A DNA stretch of 64,000 bases from G11 sp947167445 (GCA_947167445.1 CAMVID010000017.1:7772-71771); one strand, 5' to 3'; counted from the stretch's first letter, positions 17,352 to 25,635 are shown. Notes: generated by a model from the sequence alone, not told the origin. Program-made: numbers and translations.

Positions 17352-18104
17352 ATGAAATTACTTGAAATGAACCATGTGCAGAAGACCTTCGATGATTTGG
17401 AGGTTATAAAGGATATTTCCCTTTCTGTTGAGAAGGGTGAGGTGGTTTCAGTAATAGGACCTTCAGGCTCCGGCAAATCCACCCTGCTTCGTTGCGCAGT
17501 TATGCTTGAGAAGATGGAGTCCGGGGACCTCATCTATGAAGGCAGATATGCTGCTCGCGATGTAAACGGAAAGAGCGTATATGCAGACAAGAATGAGCTT
17601 AAGGAGATTCGTGAGATCTTTGGCCTTGTGTTCCAGAACTTCAATCTCTTTCCTCATTACAGTGTTTTGAAGAATATTACCGACAGTTTGGTCAAGGTTG
17701 ATAAGCTTAGTAAGAAGGAAGCCAATGAAAGGGGCATGGAGCTTCTTAAACAGCTGGGGCTTGAGGATAAAGCAGATGCTTATCCCTATCAGTTATCAGG
17801 TGGTCAGCAGCAGCGTGTTTCCATAGCAAGAGCTCTTGCCAAGAACCCTGACATTCTCTTCTTCGATGAGCCTACATCGGCCCTTGACCCTGAGCTTACG
17901 GTGGAGGTATTAAAGGTTATTAAGGAACTGGCTGCAAAGCACATGACCATGATTATCGTTACCCATGAGATGCAGTTTGCAAGAGAGGTTTCCGACAGGA
18001 TAATCTTCATGGAAGATGGGGTCATTAAGGGCCAGGGAACCCCTGAAGTAATGTTTAATTCAGAGGACTCAAGAATACGCGAGTTTATAGGAAAGCTGTC
18101 TTGA
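17352..18104 (+). CDS. Amino acid ABC transporter ATP-binding protein
   Basis: A 250-residue GlnQ-type ATPase with Walker A GPSGSGKST, Q-loop FQNFNLFPH, signature LSGGQQQRVSIARAL, Walker B ILFFDEPTSALDPE and switch His in VTHEMQFA. A GAGGATGG ribosome site precedes it. It has an insertion of about 15 residues (around residues 60-75) before the Q-loop compared with standard GlnQ. Its stop codon overlaps the -35 box of the tRNA-Leu promoter. Confidence 0.94.
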   Translation: MKLLEMNHVQKTFDDLEVIKDISLSVEKGEVVSVIGPSGSGKSTLLRCAVMLEKMESGDLIYEGRYAARDVNGKSVYADKNELKEIREIFGLVFQNFNLFPHYSVLKNITDSLVKVDKLSKKEANERGMELLKQLGLEDKADAYPYQLSGGQQQRVSIARALAKNPDILFFDEPTSALDPELTVEVLKVIKELAAKHMTMIIVTHEMQFAREVSDRIIFMEDGVIKGQGTPEVMFNSEDSRIREFIGKLS

Positions 18105-18129
18105 CACGAATGTTTGCACAAGATATAAT
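18101..18129 (+). promoter_or_regulatory. Promoter of tRNA-Leu, overlapping an upstream stop codon
   Basis: TTGACA (18101-18106) and TATAAT (18124-18129), 17-bp spacer. The TGA stop of the ATPase gene lies inside the -35 box. Confidence 0.88.
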
Positions 18130-18172
18130 TTCTTTTGTTTGGTAGGCGGGTATGCCTATCAACGAATGTAAC

Positions 18173-18252
18173 GCGGATATGGCGGAATTGGCAGACGCGC
18201 CAGATTTAGGTTCTGGTGGGCGACCGTGCAGGTTCAAGTCCTGTTATCCGCA
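18173..18252 (+). tRNA. tRNA-Leu (anticodon TAG)
   Basis: An 80-nt class II tRNA with a long variable arm. The acceptor is GCGGATA/TATCCGC with discriminator A, and the anticodon loop contains TAG. Its T-arm and acceptor 3' strand are repeated in inverted orientation immediately downstream. Confidence 0.95.
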
Positions 18253-18289
18253 CTAAAAAAGGGCATCGGTAGATGCCCTTTTTTAGTGC
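18250..18289 (+). terminator. Terminator of tRNA-Leu, part of a longer inverted repeat
   Basis: An 18-bp perfect stem (18250-18267 with 18272-18289, loop GGTA) includes GGGCATC/GATGCCC and a T6 run. The stem continues outward into the tRNA itself with one mismatch and one bulge. Confidence 0.85.
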
Positions 18290-18309
18290 AGATAACGGAC
18301 TTGAACCTG
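18272..18309 (-). repeat. Inverted copy of the tRNA-Leu 3' end
   Basis: Positions 18289-18309 are the reverse complement of the tRNA-Leu acceptor strand and T-arm (18229-18250), with one substitution and one deletion. Together with the terminator stem this gives inverted-repeat arms of about 38 nt (18229-18267 and 18272-18309). The inner end GAACCTGA (18303-18310) can also pair with TCAGGTTC (18323-18330). Confidence 0.8.
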
Positions 18310-18367
18310 AGGCCTAACAGCATCAGGTTCATCTCGGACCACCTCTACACCCTTAAATTGTCGGATC

Positions 18368-18647
18368 TGTGACTAAAGCCCGGAATCATGCCGTTTTAGT
18401 CAAAGGAAGCTTGCTTTTGGAAACCTCCGATTTCAGGGTACTGTGACTAAGTTGAGTTATCTTGCCGTGCTTAGTCACCAATTTCTTGCTTTCGGAGACT
18501 TCACGATGAGGGAGACCGGCCGAAAATGCGAAAATCCTGTGACTAAGCAGGGAAGATTTTTCGCCTTAGTCACAGACTCTGAAAATTCGCGTTTGCGAGA
18601 AGCAAGAATTGGGTGACTAAGAGAGTGAAAATACTGGTCTTAGTCAC
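18368..18647. repeat. Array of four GTGACTAAG/CTTAGTCAC hairpins
   Basis: The 634 bp between tRNA-Leu and bioY contain no gene. Four inverted-repeat units occur at 18368-18402 (degenerate arms), 18443-18478, 18539-18573 and 18613-18647. Three have perfect 9-bp arms and all are 33-36 bp long with unrelated loops. Left arms start 74, 96 and 74 bp apart. The linkers are also related: the linker after unit 1, the start of the linker after unit 2, and the reverse complement of the linker after unit 3 share a CTTGCTT core followed by related G/A-rich sequence. Units and linkers thus form a composite repeat that can face either way. No open reading frame crosses it. Function unknown. Confidence 0.75.
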
Positions 18648-18733
18648 AAACCTGCTGCGAGGAGGGATATCTGGAGTGGATAGTAAGGCGGAATAGGGAG
18701 AAAAGTTGTGTGGAAATGAAAATTTAGTCTCGA

Positions 18734-18786
18734 TTGTAAACCTTTAATGCCAAAGTGGTTGACAATCGCAAAAATGGTGATATATT
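18734..18786 (+). promoter_or_regulatory. BirA operator and bioY promoter
   Basis: TTGTAAACC (18734-18742) and GGTTGACAA (18757-18765) form an inverted repeat with a 14-bp gap and one mismatch. This fits the published BirA box TTGTAAACC-N14/15-GGTTTACAA (from memory). The right half contains the -35 box TTGACA (18759-18764), and TATATT (18781-18786) is the -10 after 16 bp. Bound biotinyl-AMP-BirA would therefore block the promoter. The gene for a BirA with its own DNA-binding domain is third in the operon. Confidence 0.85.
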
Positions 18787-18886
18787 AGTGATGTTTCGGG
18801 CGCCGGATGCTTATAAAATCGTCGGAAGTTGATGCTAGAGGCGTGGATTCGGTTCCGAAAGAGATTAATATAAATGGAGTAAGATT

Positions 18887-19471
18887 ATGAAAAAGAACAG
18901 CAAGACCCAAAGAATTTGTTACATCGCTATTTTAACGGCTATCATATGTGTGGTTTCCCAGCTTCCGGGAATTCCTCTTCCCGGCGGGGTGCCCATGACA
19001 CTTCAGACTCTCATTATTCCTTTGGCGGGAATAATACTCGGATGGTTTGACGGATTCGTGGCCACCCTTTTATACCTGATTCTTGGAGCAGTAGGACTTC
19101 CTGTGTTCTCAGGTTTCTCGGGCGGAGTCGGAGTTATTATGGGAGCTACAGGCGGATTCATTATTTCTTTCCCTCTTATGGCTTTGTTTGCAGGACTTGG
19201 AGACAGACTTGGCGAGAAAACCGGAAAGAAGCCTCTTTACTATGTTTGCCTTTATGCAGGACTGGTAATCGGTGCGGCGTTAAACTACGTTGTAGGTACC
19301 CTTTGGTTTGCGAGAGTCTACCTTGGAGCTATTAACGCTGAGAATATGTCTGCAGGCTTTGCAGCATGTGTATTGCCCTTTATCCCTACTGCCATCATTA
19401 AGATTGTTCTTGCAGGAATCTTTGGCGTGGCCATAAAGAGGGCACTTAGAAAGGCAGGACTTCTCAAGTAA
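18887..19471 (+). CDS. bioY: Biotin ECF transporter substrate-binding component BioY
   Basis: A 194-residue membrane protein with about six helices. The family motif region GGVPMTLQTLIIPLAG and the following GFVATLLYLILGAVGLPVF are clear. BioY captures biotin and works with the shared ECF energy-coupling module (EcfA, EcfA', EcfT), whose genes are not in this window. The gene lies about 100 bp after a BirA-controlled promoter. Its stop overlaps the start of the DUF1284 gene. No biotin synthesis genes are visible, so the cell may depend on uptake. Confidence 0.95.
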   Translation: MKKNSKTQRICYIAILTAIICVVSQLPGIPLPGGVPMTLQTLIIPLAGIILGWFDGFVATLLYLILGAVGLPVFSGFSGGVGVIMGATGGFIISFPLMALFAGLGDRLGEKTGKKPLYYVCLYAGLVIGAALNYVVGTLWFARVYLGAINAENMSAGFAACVLPFIPTAIIKIVLAGIFGVAIKRALRKAGLLK

Positions 19472-19878
19472 TGAGCCCTGAAGACAAAGCGCTTGTATTA
19501 AGACCTCATCATCTCCTTTGTACCCAGGGCTACAGCGGCAAGGGTTACAACGAAGAGTTTGTGGATAACATGAATAGGGTGGTTGACCGATTAAGAAACG
19601 GTGATGATCTCATTAGAATAACCTATTCTACAGATGTTCTTTGCAGTAAATGTCCCAACAAGCTTGGGGAAGATTGCTGTGAGACTCAGGATAAGGTAAA
19701 ATGGTTTGATGACAGGGTAGTTGAGTACTTCGGAATTGAAGAGAAGGAGTATCACTACCGGGAGATTATCAAAGAAATCGATGAAAAGATGACCGGTGAA
19801 ATGATGGATGATATCTGCAGCAGGTGCAGCTGGTATCCCATCAGCTCATGCAGGAAACGAATCGTGCAGGAGAAATAA
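19471..19878 (+). CDS. DUF1284 protein in the biotin operon
   Basis: A 135-residue soluble protein beginning LRPHHLLCTQGYSGKGYNEE, the signature start of DUF1284. It contains seven Cys and an N-terminal HH pair. The Cys residues cluster in two regions (CSKCPNKLGEDCC, and CSRCSWYPISSC near the end), which suggests metal or iron-sulfur binding. It is locked between bioY (overlapping TAATG) and birA (4-bp gap), so it is under BirA control. The biochemical role is not known to me. A link to biotin uptake or to a biotin-dependent step is inference from position. Confidence 0.75.
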   Translation: MSPEDKALVLRPHHLLCTQGYSGKGYNEEFVDNMNRVVDRLRNGDDLIRITYSTDVLCSKCPNKLGEDCCETQDKVKWFDDRVVEYFGIEEKEYHYREIIKEIDEKMTGEMMDDICSRCSWYPISSCRKRIVQEK

Positions 19879-19882
19879 ACAA

Positions 19883-20905
19883 GTGGAAGAGAATAAATCC
19901 ACCAAATCACTTGTATTAAATTTGCTTAGGAAAAACGGCAGCTGCTTCACCTCGGGAGAAGACATCGCAAAGGAACTGTTTGTCACCAGAGCAGCAGTTT
20001 GGAAGGCAATTAAGACCCTGGAGAAGAACGGCTACAATATTGAAGCAGTAACCAATAAGGGATACAGGATAATAGAGGAAAACACCCTTCCCGACAGAGA
20101 TGTCATAAGCGCGAAAGCCTTATCTGATGCGGAAGTGGAGCCCTTCCTAAAGGATGTGGATCTTATGGTTTATGACAGGGTTGACTCTACCAATGACCTT
20201 ATCAAAACCTATGCTGCAGAGCATCCCGGAAAGGATGCGATCATCATTGCCGACAGCCAGAGCAAGGGTAAGGGAAGAAGAGGAAGAAGCTTTTATTCTC
20301 CCGAAGGAACAGGAATGTATATGAGTTTTCTTATACATCCCGGGGTTAGCCTTGATAAGGCCATGAACTTTACCTGTATGATAGCCGAGAGCACCACCAG
20401 AGCCATAAGAAAGGTTACGGGGCTGGACGTTGGAATCAAATGGGTAAACGACATTTACTATAAGGGAAAGAAGATTTCCGGAATATTGACTGAGGCGGTT
20501 ACTTCCTTAGAAGACGGAAGTCTTACCGATGTCATAATAGGAATAGGAATAAATCTTTACGAGCCCTACGAGGGATTCCCGGAGGACATAAAGGATAAGG
20601 CCGGTGCCCTTTTTGCAAAAAGGGATGACAGCAATCTGAAGAACAATCTTTATGCTGCAATGATAGCGGAATTCTATAAGGACTACAGGCTTCCCGAGAA
20701 GTATCCTTATCTTGATGGCTACAGAGAAAACTCCATTCTCATAGGCAGCTATGTAAAGATTTCCTCCAATCTTGATGATGAAAGACTTCCCAGGGGCTAT
20801 GCCAAAGTAACGGGCATAGACGATGCCTGCCGACTCCTTGTAAAATATGATGACGGCAGGGAAGAAGCCCTTTTCTCAGGGGAAGTAAGTGTGGTAAAAT
20901 ACTAG
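19883..20905 (+). CDS. birA: Bifunctional biotin ligase and biotin operon repressor
   Basis: BirA makes biotinyl-AMP, attaches biotin to carboxylases and represses biotin genes. From the GTG at 19883 the protein has 340 residues. It has an N-terminal winged helix (FTSGEDIAKELFVTRAAVWKA region), a ligase domain with DSTND, the adenylate loop GKGRRGRSF, KWVNDIYY and GKKISGILTE, then a C-terminal SH3-like domain. The frame extends 75 bases further upstream inside the DUF1284 gene, but AGGAG ten bases before the GTG marks the real start. The operator upstream of bioY makes this an autoregulated operon. Confidence 0.95.
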   Translation: MEENKSTKSLVLNLLRKNGSCFTSGEDIAKELFVTRAAVWKAIKTLEKNGYNIEAVTNKGYRIIEENTLPDRDVISAKALSDAEVEPFLKDVDLMVYDRVDSTNDLIKTYAAEHPGKDAIIIADSQSKGKGRRGRSFYSPEGTGMYMSFLIHPGVSLDKAMNFTCMIAESTTRAIRKVTGLDVGIKWVNDIYYKGKKISGILTEAVTSLEDGSLTDVIIGIGINLYEPYEGFPEDIKDKAGALFAKRDDSNLKNNLYAAMIAEFYKDYRLPEKYPYLDGYRENSILIGSYVKISSNLDDERLPRGYAKVTGIDDACRLLVKYDDGREEALFSGEVSVVKY

Positions 20906-20930
20906 GGCAGGAAACCACAAAATAAAAGTG

Positions 20931-20986
20931 TTGACAAAAGAAAAATAGTAATGTAATCTTAGGGTTAGGAAAACGTTTTCCTAACC
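20931..20986 (+). promoter_or_regulatory. Promoter and 24-bp palindromic LacI-type operator
   Basis: TTGACA (20931-20936), a 17-bp spacer and TAATCT (20954-20959) form the promoter. Immediately downstream, 20963-20986 is a perfect 24-bp palindrome with the central AACGTT typical of LacI-family operators. It covers the transcription start, so bound repressor would block it. The palindrome is followed by TTTTTT and could also act as a weak terminator for birA. Confidence 0.85.
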
Positions 20987-21038
20987 TTTTTTATTGGTTT
21001 TCAAAGGTTTCAGCAATGCTTTTTTGAAAGGTAAGTAT

Positions 21039-22034
21039 ATGACTTCCATTAAAGATGTGGCCAAGGAGGCGGGAGTTTCAATATCCACAGTCTCGAAGGT
21101 GCTTAAGAATTATCCCCGAATCAGCGAGGATACAAAGAAAAAAGTTCACAAGGCGATAAAGAAGCTTCATTACGTTCCCAATGCCGCCGCCGCAACCCTT
21201 TCTTCCAAGAGGTCCGGAAGAGTAGCTCTTCTTTTAAATTTAAAGACGGGAAGGCAGGCCATCGATGAAATCGACATGCAGTACATTGCAGGTGCCATCG
21301 AGGAGGCAAGCAAGGAGAAGTTAGACGTAATCACTCTGTTCTTCTCAATGATAGAGGATATGTCCACCAGGGAACTGATCGATTACTTCTATTCACAAAG
21401 CATTGAAGGAATAATCGTCTATGGCCTTGAAAAGGATAATGAAGTCATAAGCGCCCTGGTAGAAAGCAGAGAGTTCAAGATGGTTATGGTGGATGCCCCC
21501 ATGGTTAACGAGTGCACATCCTGCATCTGGGTTGACCAGGCCAAGGCTCAGTACGAGGTAGCCAAGAAGACCATCACAGAGAACCTGGGTCCCAAGGAGC
21601 AGGTTCTCTACATTACAGGAGATGAAGACGCTTTTGTCACAAAGGAAAGACTGGCAGGCATGATGAAGCTTCAAAAGGAGCTGGGCTTCGTGCTGACGGT
21701 TGAGTGCGGAGGCTTCTCAGAGCTTAAGGCAAGGGAAATTGCCATTAAGCATGCCAGAGATGTGGACATTATAGTCTGTGCCACGGACTGTATGGCAATC
21801 GGAGCCATGAAGGCTCTTATAGACGAGGATGTATTCCATCCGGTCTGCGGATTCGGAGGCGTGGCTTTAATGGCCTACGCCGGTAAGCAAATGAACACTG
21901 TAAGCATCCATTTCAAAGACAATTCCGCCGAGGCGGTAAGGGAGATAGGACGGCTTTTACAAGGAGAGGAAGGAAGAAAAATCATCACTTCCCACAACCT
22001 GACCAAACTTCAATATCTGGATTTGATTAAATAA
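21039..22034 (+). CDS. LacI-family transcriptional regulator
   Basis: A 331-residue repressor. The N-terminal helix-turn-helix and hinge are canonical (SIKDVAKEAGVSISTVSKVL, then YVPNAAAATLSSKRS). The rest is a periplasmic-binding-like sensor domain for a sugar or sugar phosphate. The frame is open 45 bases further upstream, but the ATG at 21039, with GAAAGGT before it, matches the family start exactly. The palindrome at 20963 is its likely own operator. Glycogen phosphorylase follows after 20 bp, so this is a self-controlled alpha-glucan utilisation operon (inference). Confidence 0.93.
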   Translation: MTSIKDVAKEAGVSISTVSKVLKNYPRISEDTKKKVHKAIKKLHYVPNAAAATLSSKRSGRVALLLNLKTGRQAIDEIDMQYIAGAIEEASKEKLDVITLFFSMIEDMSTRELIDYFYSQSIEGIIVYGLEKDNEVISALVESREFKMVMVDAPMVNECTSCIWVDQAKAQYEVAKKTITENLGPKEQVLYITGDEDAFVTKERLAGMMKLQKELGFVLTVECGGFSELKAREIAIKHARDVDIIVCATDCMAIGAMKALIDEDVFHPVCGFGGVALMAYAGKQMNTVSIHFKDNSAEAVREIGRLLQGEEGRKIITSHNLTKLQYLDLIK

Positions 22035-22054
22035 CAGAAGAGGAGGAAAGAAAT

Positions 22055-24373
22055 ATGTCATTAATGGCTGATATGACCAAAGAGGTAATGCAGGACAACA
22101 TCGGTACAATTATCGAGAAAATGGCAAACGAAAAATACGGCAAAGGGGTATCTGAGTGCAGTAACCAGCAGATTTACTACATTCTGCTTGATGTTACCAA
22201 GGAGCTTTTAAGAGATACACCTGTTATTGATGGCAGAAAGAAGGTTTACTACATTTCGGCTGAGTTCCTTATCGGTAAGCTTCTTTCAAATAACCTCATC
22301 AATCTTAAAATATATGACAAGGTAAACGAAATTCTTGCAGCAAAGGGCAAGAAGCTTGCAGACATTCTTGAGGAGGAGCCCGAGCCCTCACTTGGTAACG
22401 GCGGCCTTGGAAGACTTGCAGCATGTTTCCTTGATTCCATCGCGACCCTTGGACTTCCCGGAGACGGTATCGGACTTAACTATCACTTCGGTCTGTTTAA
22501 GCAGACTTTCAAGGATCACAAGCAGACTGCAGTTAAGAACGAGTGGATTGAGAAGGACTCATGGCTTAATAAGACAGAGACAACATTTGATGTAGAGTTT
22601 GGTGATTTTACCGTAAAATCAAGACTCTACGACATCGATGTTATCGGATATGAAAACGGAAGAAACAAGCTTCATTTATTCGATATCGAGACCCTTGACG
22701 AGTCTCTTGTAAAGAAGGGAATCGACTTCGACAAGGAGGAGATTAAGAAGAATCTTACGCTTTTCCTTTATCCCGATGATTCCGATGAGGCAGGAAATCT
22801 CCTTAGAATCTATCAGGAGTACTTCATGGTTTGTAACGCTGCTCAGTTGATCTTAAAGGAGCTTAAGGACAAGCAGTACGACCTTAGAAGGATGTATGAC
22901 TATGCTGCCATTCAGATTAACGACACCCATCCTTCCATGATTATCCCTGAACTTATCAGAATCCTTGTTAACGACAAGGCATTCACCATGGATGAGGCAA
23001 TTGAGGTTGTAAGCAAGACCTGCGCATACACCAACCATACAATTCTTGCGGAAGCCCTTGAAAAATGGCCTCTTAAGTATCTTGAGAAGGTGGTTCCTCA
23101 GCTGGTTCCCATCATAAAGGAGCTTGATAAGAAGGCAAAGGCTAAATATAAGGATCCCAAGGTTGCCATCATCGATAAGGATGAGAGAGTACACATGGCA
23201 CACATGGATATTCACTACGGATATTCGATCAACGGTGTTGCTGCTATTCATACAGAGATTCTTAAGAACAGTGAGCTTAATCACTTCTATAAGATTTATC
23301 CTGACAAATTCAACAACAAGACCAACGGAATCACCTTCCGTCGCTGGCTCATGAGCTGTAACCACGAGCTTGCTGAGTATGTTGAAGAGCTTGTGGGAAG
23401 AAGCTACAAGAAGGATGCGGATAAGCTTGAGAGACTCCTTGAGTACATTGAGGATGACGACGTTCTTAACAGACTTGATTATATTAAGCAGAACAGGAAG
23501 AAAGAGCTTGCTGCTTACCTTAAGGAAAAGGAAGGCGTTGACGTGGATCCCACATCAATCTTTGATATCCAGATCAAGAGACTTCACGAGTACAAGCGTC
23601 AGCAGATGAACGCCCTCTACATTATCCATAAGTATCTTGAGATTAAGGCAGGCAAGAAGCCTGTAAGACCTTTGACCTTCATCTTCGGAGGAAAGGCAGC
23701 TCCTGCATACATTATTGCCCAGGACATTATTCACCTTATTCTCTGCCTCCAGGATATTGTTGCAAACGATCCTGATGTAAGCCCTTACATGAAGGTTGTT
23801 ATGGTGGAGAACTATAACGTAAGCTACGCAGAGAAGTTAATCCCTGCCTGCGATATTTCCGAGCAGATTTCCCTTGCAAGTAAGGAAGCTTCAGGTACCG
23901 GTAACATGAAGTTCATGCTTAACGGAGCCGTTACTCTCGGAACCGATGATGGAGCCAACGTGGAAATCCACGAGCTTGTGGGAGATGATAACATCTTTAT
24001 CTTCGGTAAGGATTCAGACACTGTAATCAAGCATTACGAGAAGGCTGATTATAAGGCAAAGGATTACTACAAGAAGAGCCCCGTTATCAAAGAGGCGGTT
24101 GATTTCATCACAAGTCCTCAGGTTCTTAAGGTTGGCGATAAGGTTAACCTTACAAGACTTCATGACGAGCTCATTAACAAAGACTGGTTCATGACACTTC
24201 TTGATCTTGAGGAGTACATTGCCAAGAAGGATGAAACCTTCGCAGCATACGAAGACAGAAGAGCATGGAAGCAGAAGATGCTTACCAATATAGCAAAAGC
24301 CGGCTTCTTCTCATCAGACAGAACAATTGCCCAGTACGCAAAAGAGATTTGGAACGTGGAAGCAGACCACTAA
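22055..24373 (+). CDS. glgP: Glycogen/maltodextrin phosphorylase (GT35)
   Basis: This enzyme releases glucose-1-phosphate from the non-reducing end of alpha-1,4-glucans with pyridoxal phosphate. The PLP-lysine motif EASGTGNMKFMLNG is intact, as are EPEPSLGNGGLGRLAAC near the N-terminus, GLNYHFGLF, NDTHP, and KRLHEYKRQ. At 772 residues it is somewhat shorter than the 800-850 of many GlgP proteins, with a shorter N-terminus and fewer allosteric residues. GGAGG precedes the ATG. It is cotranscribed with the LacI regulator and ends at a strong terminator. Confidence 0.96.
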   Translation: MSLMADMTKEVMQDNIGTIIEKMANEKYGKGVSECSNQQIYYILLDVTKELLRDTPVIDGRKKVYYISAEFLIGKLLSNNLINLKIYDKVNEILAAKGKKLADILEEEPEPSLGNGGLGRLAACFLDSIATLGLPGDGIGLNYHFGLFKQTFKDHKQTAVKNEWIEKDSWLNKTETTFDVEFGDFTVKSRLYDIDVIGYENGRNKLHLFDIETLDESLVKKGIDFDKEEIKKNLTLFLYPDDSDEAGNLLRIYQEYFMVCNAAQLILKELKDKQYDLRRMYDYAAIQINDTHPSMIIPELIRILVNDKAFTMDEAIEVVSKTCAYTNHTILAEALEKWPLKYLEKVVPQLVPIIKELDKKAKAKYKDPKVAIIDKDERVHMAHMDIHYGYSINGVAAIHTEILKNSELNHFYKIYPDKFNNKTNGITFRRWLMSCNHELAEYVEELVGRSYKKDADKLERLLEYIEDDDVLNRLDYIKQNRKKELAAYLKEKEGVDVDPTSIFDIQIKRLHEYKRQQMNALYIIHKYLEIKAGKKPVRPLTFIFGGKAAPAYIIAQDIIHLILCLQDIVANDPDVSPYMKVVMVENYNVSYAEKLIPACDISEQISLASKEASGTGNMKFMLNGAVTLGTDDGANVEIHELVGDDNIFIFGKDSDTVIKHYEKADYKAKDYYKKSPVIKEAVDFITSPQVLKVGDKVNLTRLHDELINKDWFMTLLDLEEYIAKKDETFAAYEDRRAWKQKMLTNIAKAGFFSSDRTIAQYAKEIWNVEADH

Positions 24374-24385
24374 AGAAAAAAGAAG

Positions 24386-24418
24386 GCCCCTGTTCAAGCG
24401 AACAGGGGCTTTGTTTGT
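24386..24418 (+). terminator. Terminator after glycogen phosphorylase
   Basis: A 10-bp stem GCCCCTGTTC/GAACAGGGGC with loop AAGC, followed by TTTGTTTGT. It ends just before the convergent CYTH gene. Confidence 0.88.
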
Positions 24419-24420
24419 AC

Positions 24421-24912
24421 CTAGAACTTCATAGTACTAAGCGTTGAGTTATGATAAGCGGTGTCATAAGTGACATCCTCGTAAAACCATTCCGGCGGAA
24501 CAAAGGCTTCGGCGGCTTCTGTGCTGCCAAACTCAATCTCCGCAATAATAAGAGGATCAAAGGGAGCATCGAACACGTCGAGCTCAATGGTTAAGGTGTA
24601 ATCAGCCGGTGGCTGAGGTCCACCCTCTCTGAACTTGGGGTTCTTAAGAGGAATTATGTATCTCTTCTTGGAAATGATATTGCCGTCGGCCTTGGATGCC
24701 AGGTGGTAATAGGATTCCTTGTTGAGCTCCATAGTGAATTCCTCTCTTGCCATAAGGCCCTTGCCCTTATATGTAAGGGTATAGGCGTCGTCCTCTCGTC
24801 TGACCCTCACAACAGGGTCGGTATTAAGGTAAGCCTGCTCAATCTGCTTGCAGGGATATTGCGATAAATCCTCTGGAATAGTCTTAACAGTAAACTTTCG
24901 TTCTATTTCCAT
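24421..24912 (-). CDS. CYTH-domain protein (triphosphatase-like)
   Basis: A 163-residue single-domain protein starting MEIERKFTV, the ExExK signature of the CYTH fold. Basic and acidic strands line the usual tunnel (VRVRRED, YTLTYKGKG, EFTMEL, ISKKRYII, LTIELDVF, IAEIEFGS). Relatives hydrolyse tripolyphosphate or thiamine triphosphate, or act as class IV adenylate cyclases. For a lone short bacterial version, inorganic triphosphatase is the more likely activity (inference). It stands alone on the minus strand, convergent with glgP, with GGAGG upstream of the ATG. Confidence 0.87.
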   Translation of the reverse strand: MEIERKFTVKTIPEDLSQYPCKQIEQAYLNTDPVVRVRREDDAYTLTYKGKGLMAREEFTMELNKESYYHLASKADGNIISKKRYIIPLKNPKFREGGPQPPADYTLTIELDVFDAPFDPLIIAEIEFGSTEAAEAFVPPEWFYEDVTYDTAYHNSTLSTMKF

Positions 24913-25008
24913 TTGTAACCTCCGAGTATATTCCTTAACTCAATTCAATTATACCATCTTTACCCCATATAAAAAAGTTAAAAAAGTATAAACTTAGTTG
25001 TCGAAACC

Positions 25009-25037
25009 TTGTTTTGAAAGCGCCTCGGATATATAAT
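25009..25037 (+). promoter_or_regulatory. Promoter of the DJ-1 family gene
   Basis: TTGTTT (25009-25014) and TATAAT (25032-25037) with a 17-bp spacer, 50 bp before the ATG. Confidence 0.7.
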
Positions 25038-25086
25038 TGAAAAGTAATTTTACACTGTGAATTTAAGCGAAAAGGAGCAGGAGTAT

Positions 25087-25635
25087 ATGGCAAAAGTAGC
25101 AGCATTTTTGGCAGAGGGTTTTGAAGAGGTTGAGGCACTTACGGTCATTGATTTATTAAGAAGAGGAAATGTTGAGGTTACCACCGTTTCCATTATGGGA
25201 GACAAGCTTGTTAAGGGCGGTCACGACATCCCCGTTAAGGCTGATGCTCTTTTTGAGGATTTGAACTATGAGGGATTCGACATGCTCTTCCTTCCGGGCG
25301 GAGGACTTGGCACCCAGAATCTTAAGGCACACAAGGAACTTGCCAAGGTAATCCTTGATTTTGACAGGAAGGGCAAGAAGCTTGCAGCCATCTGTGCGGC
25401 GCCTACCGTCTATGGCGAACTTGGAATCCTTAAGGGTAAAAACGCAACCTGCTACCCCGGCTGCGAGAGCGGACTTTTAGGCGCTAATTACATTGCAGAC
25501 AGCGTGGTTGAGGATGGCCATTTCATTACAAGCCGCGGTGTTGGCACGGCCATTGATATGGGTCTTAAACTGGTGAGCATTTTTAAGGGAGAAGAAGCTT
25601 CCAAAGCCCTTGGAAAAGCTATAGTTTATCTATAA
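25087..25635 (+). CDS. DJ-1/PfpI family protein (YajL-like)
   Basis: A 182-residue flavodoxin-like protein. The nucleophilic elbow Cys in AAICAAPTVYG, the nearby Glu in AEGFEEVEA and the loop LPGGGLGTQNL place it in the DJ-1/ThiJ branch. Members are redox-sensing chaperones, glyoxalases or protein deglycases, and the exact activity here is open. The frame extends 30 bases upstream, but GGAGCAGGAG before 25087 selects this ATG. It stands as a single-gene unit ahead of tig. Confidence 0.9.
   Translation: MAKVAAFLAEGFEEVEALTVIDLLRRGNVEVTTVSIMGDKLVKGGHDIPVKADALFEDLNYEGFDMLFLPGGGLGTQNLKAHKELAKVILDFDRKGKKLAAICAAPTVYGELGILKGKNATCYPGCESGLLGANYIADSVVEDGHFITSRGVGTAIDMGLKLVSIFKGEEASKALGKAIVYL

Noticed and set aside
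18368..18575. TGTGAC hexamers in the hairpin array as SARP-type operators
   Set aside because: They are not repeated at 11 bp, have no -10 box at the right distance and are paired as hairpins instead. The shared hexamer is probably coincidence.
18368..18647. CRISPR array or integron attC sites
   Set aside because: Units are palindromes with different loops, and spacing is 74/96/74 bp rather than constant. No Cas or integrase gene is nearby, and the arms lack the GTTRRRY core of attC sites.
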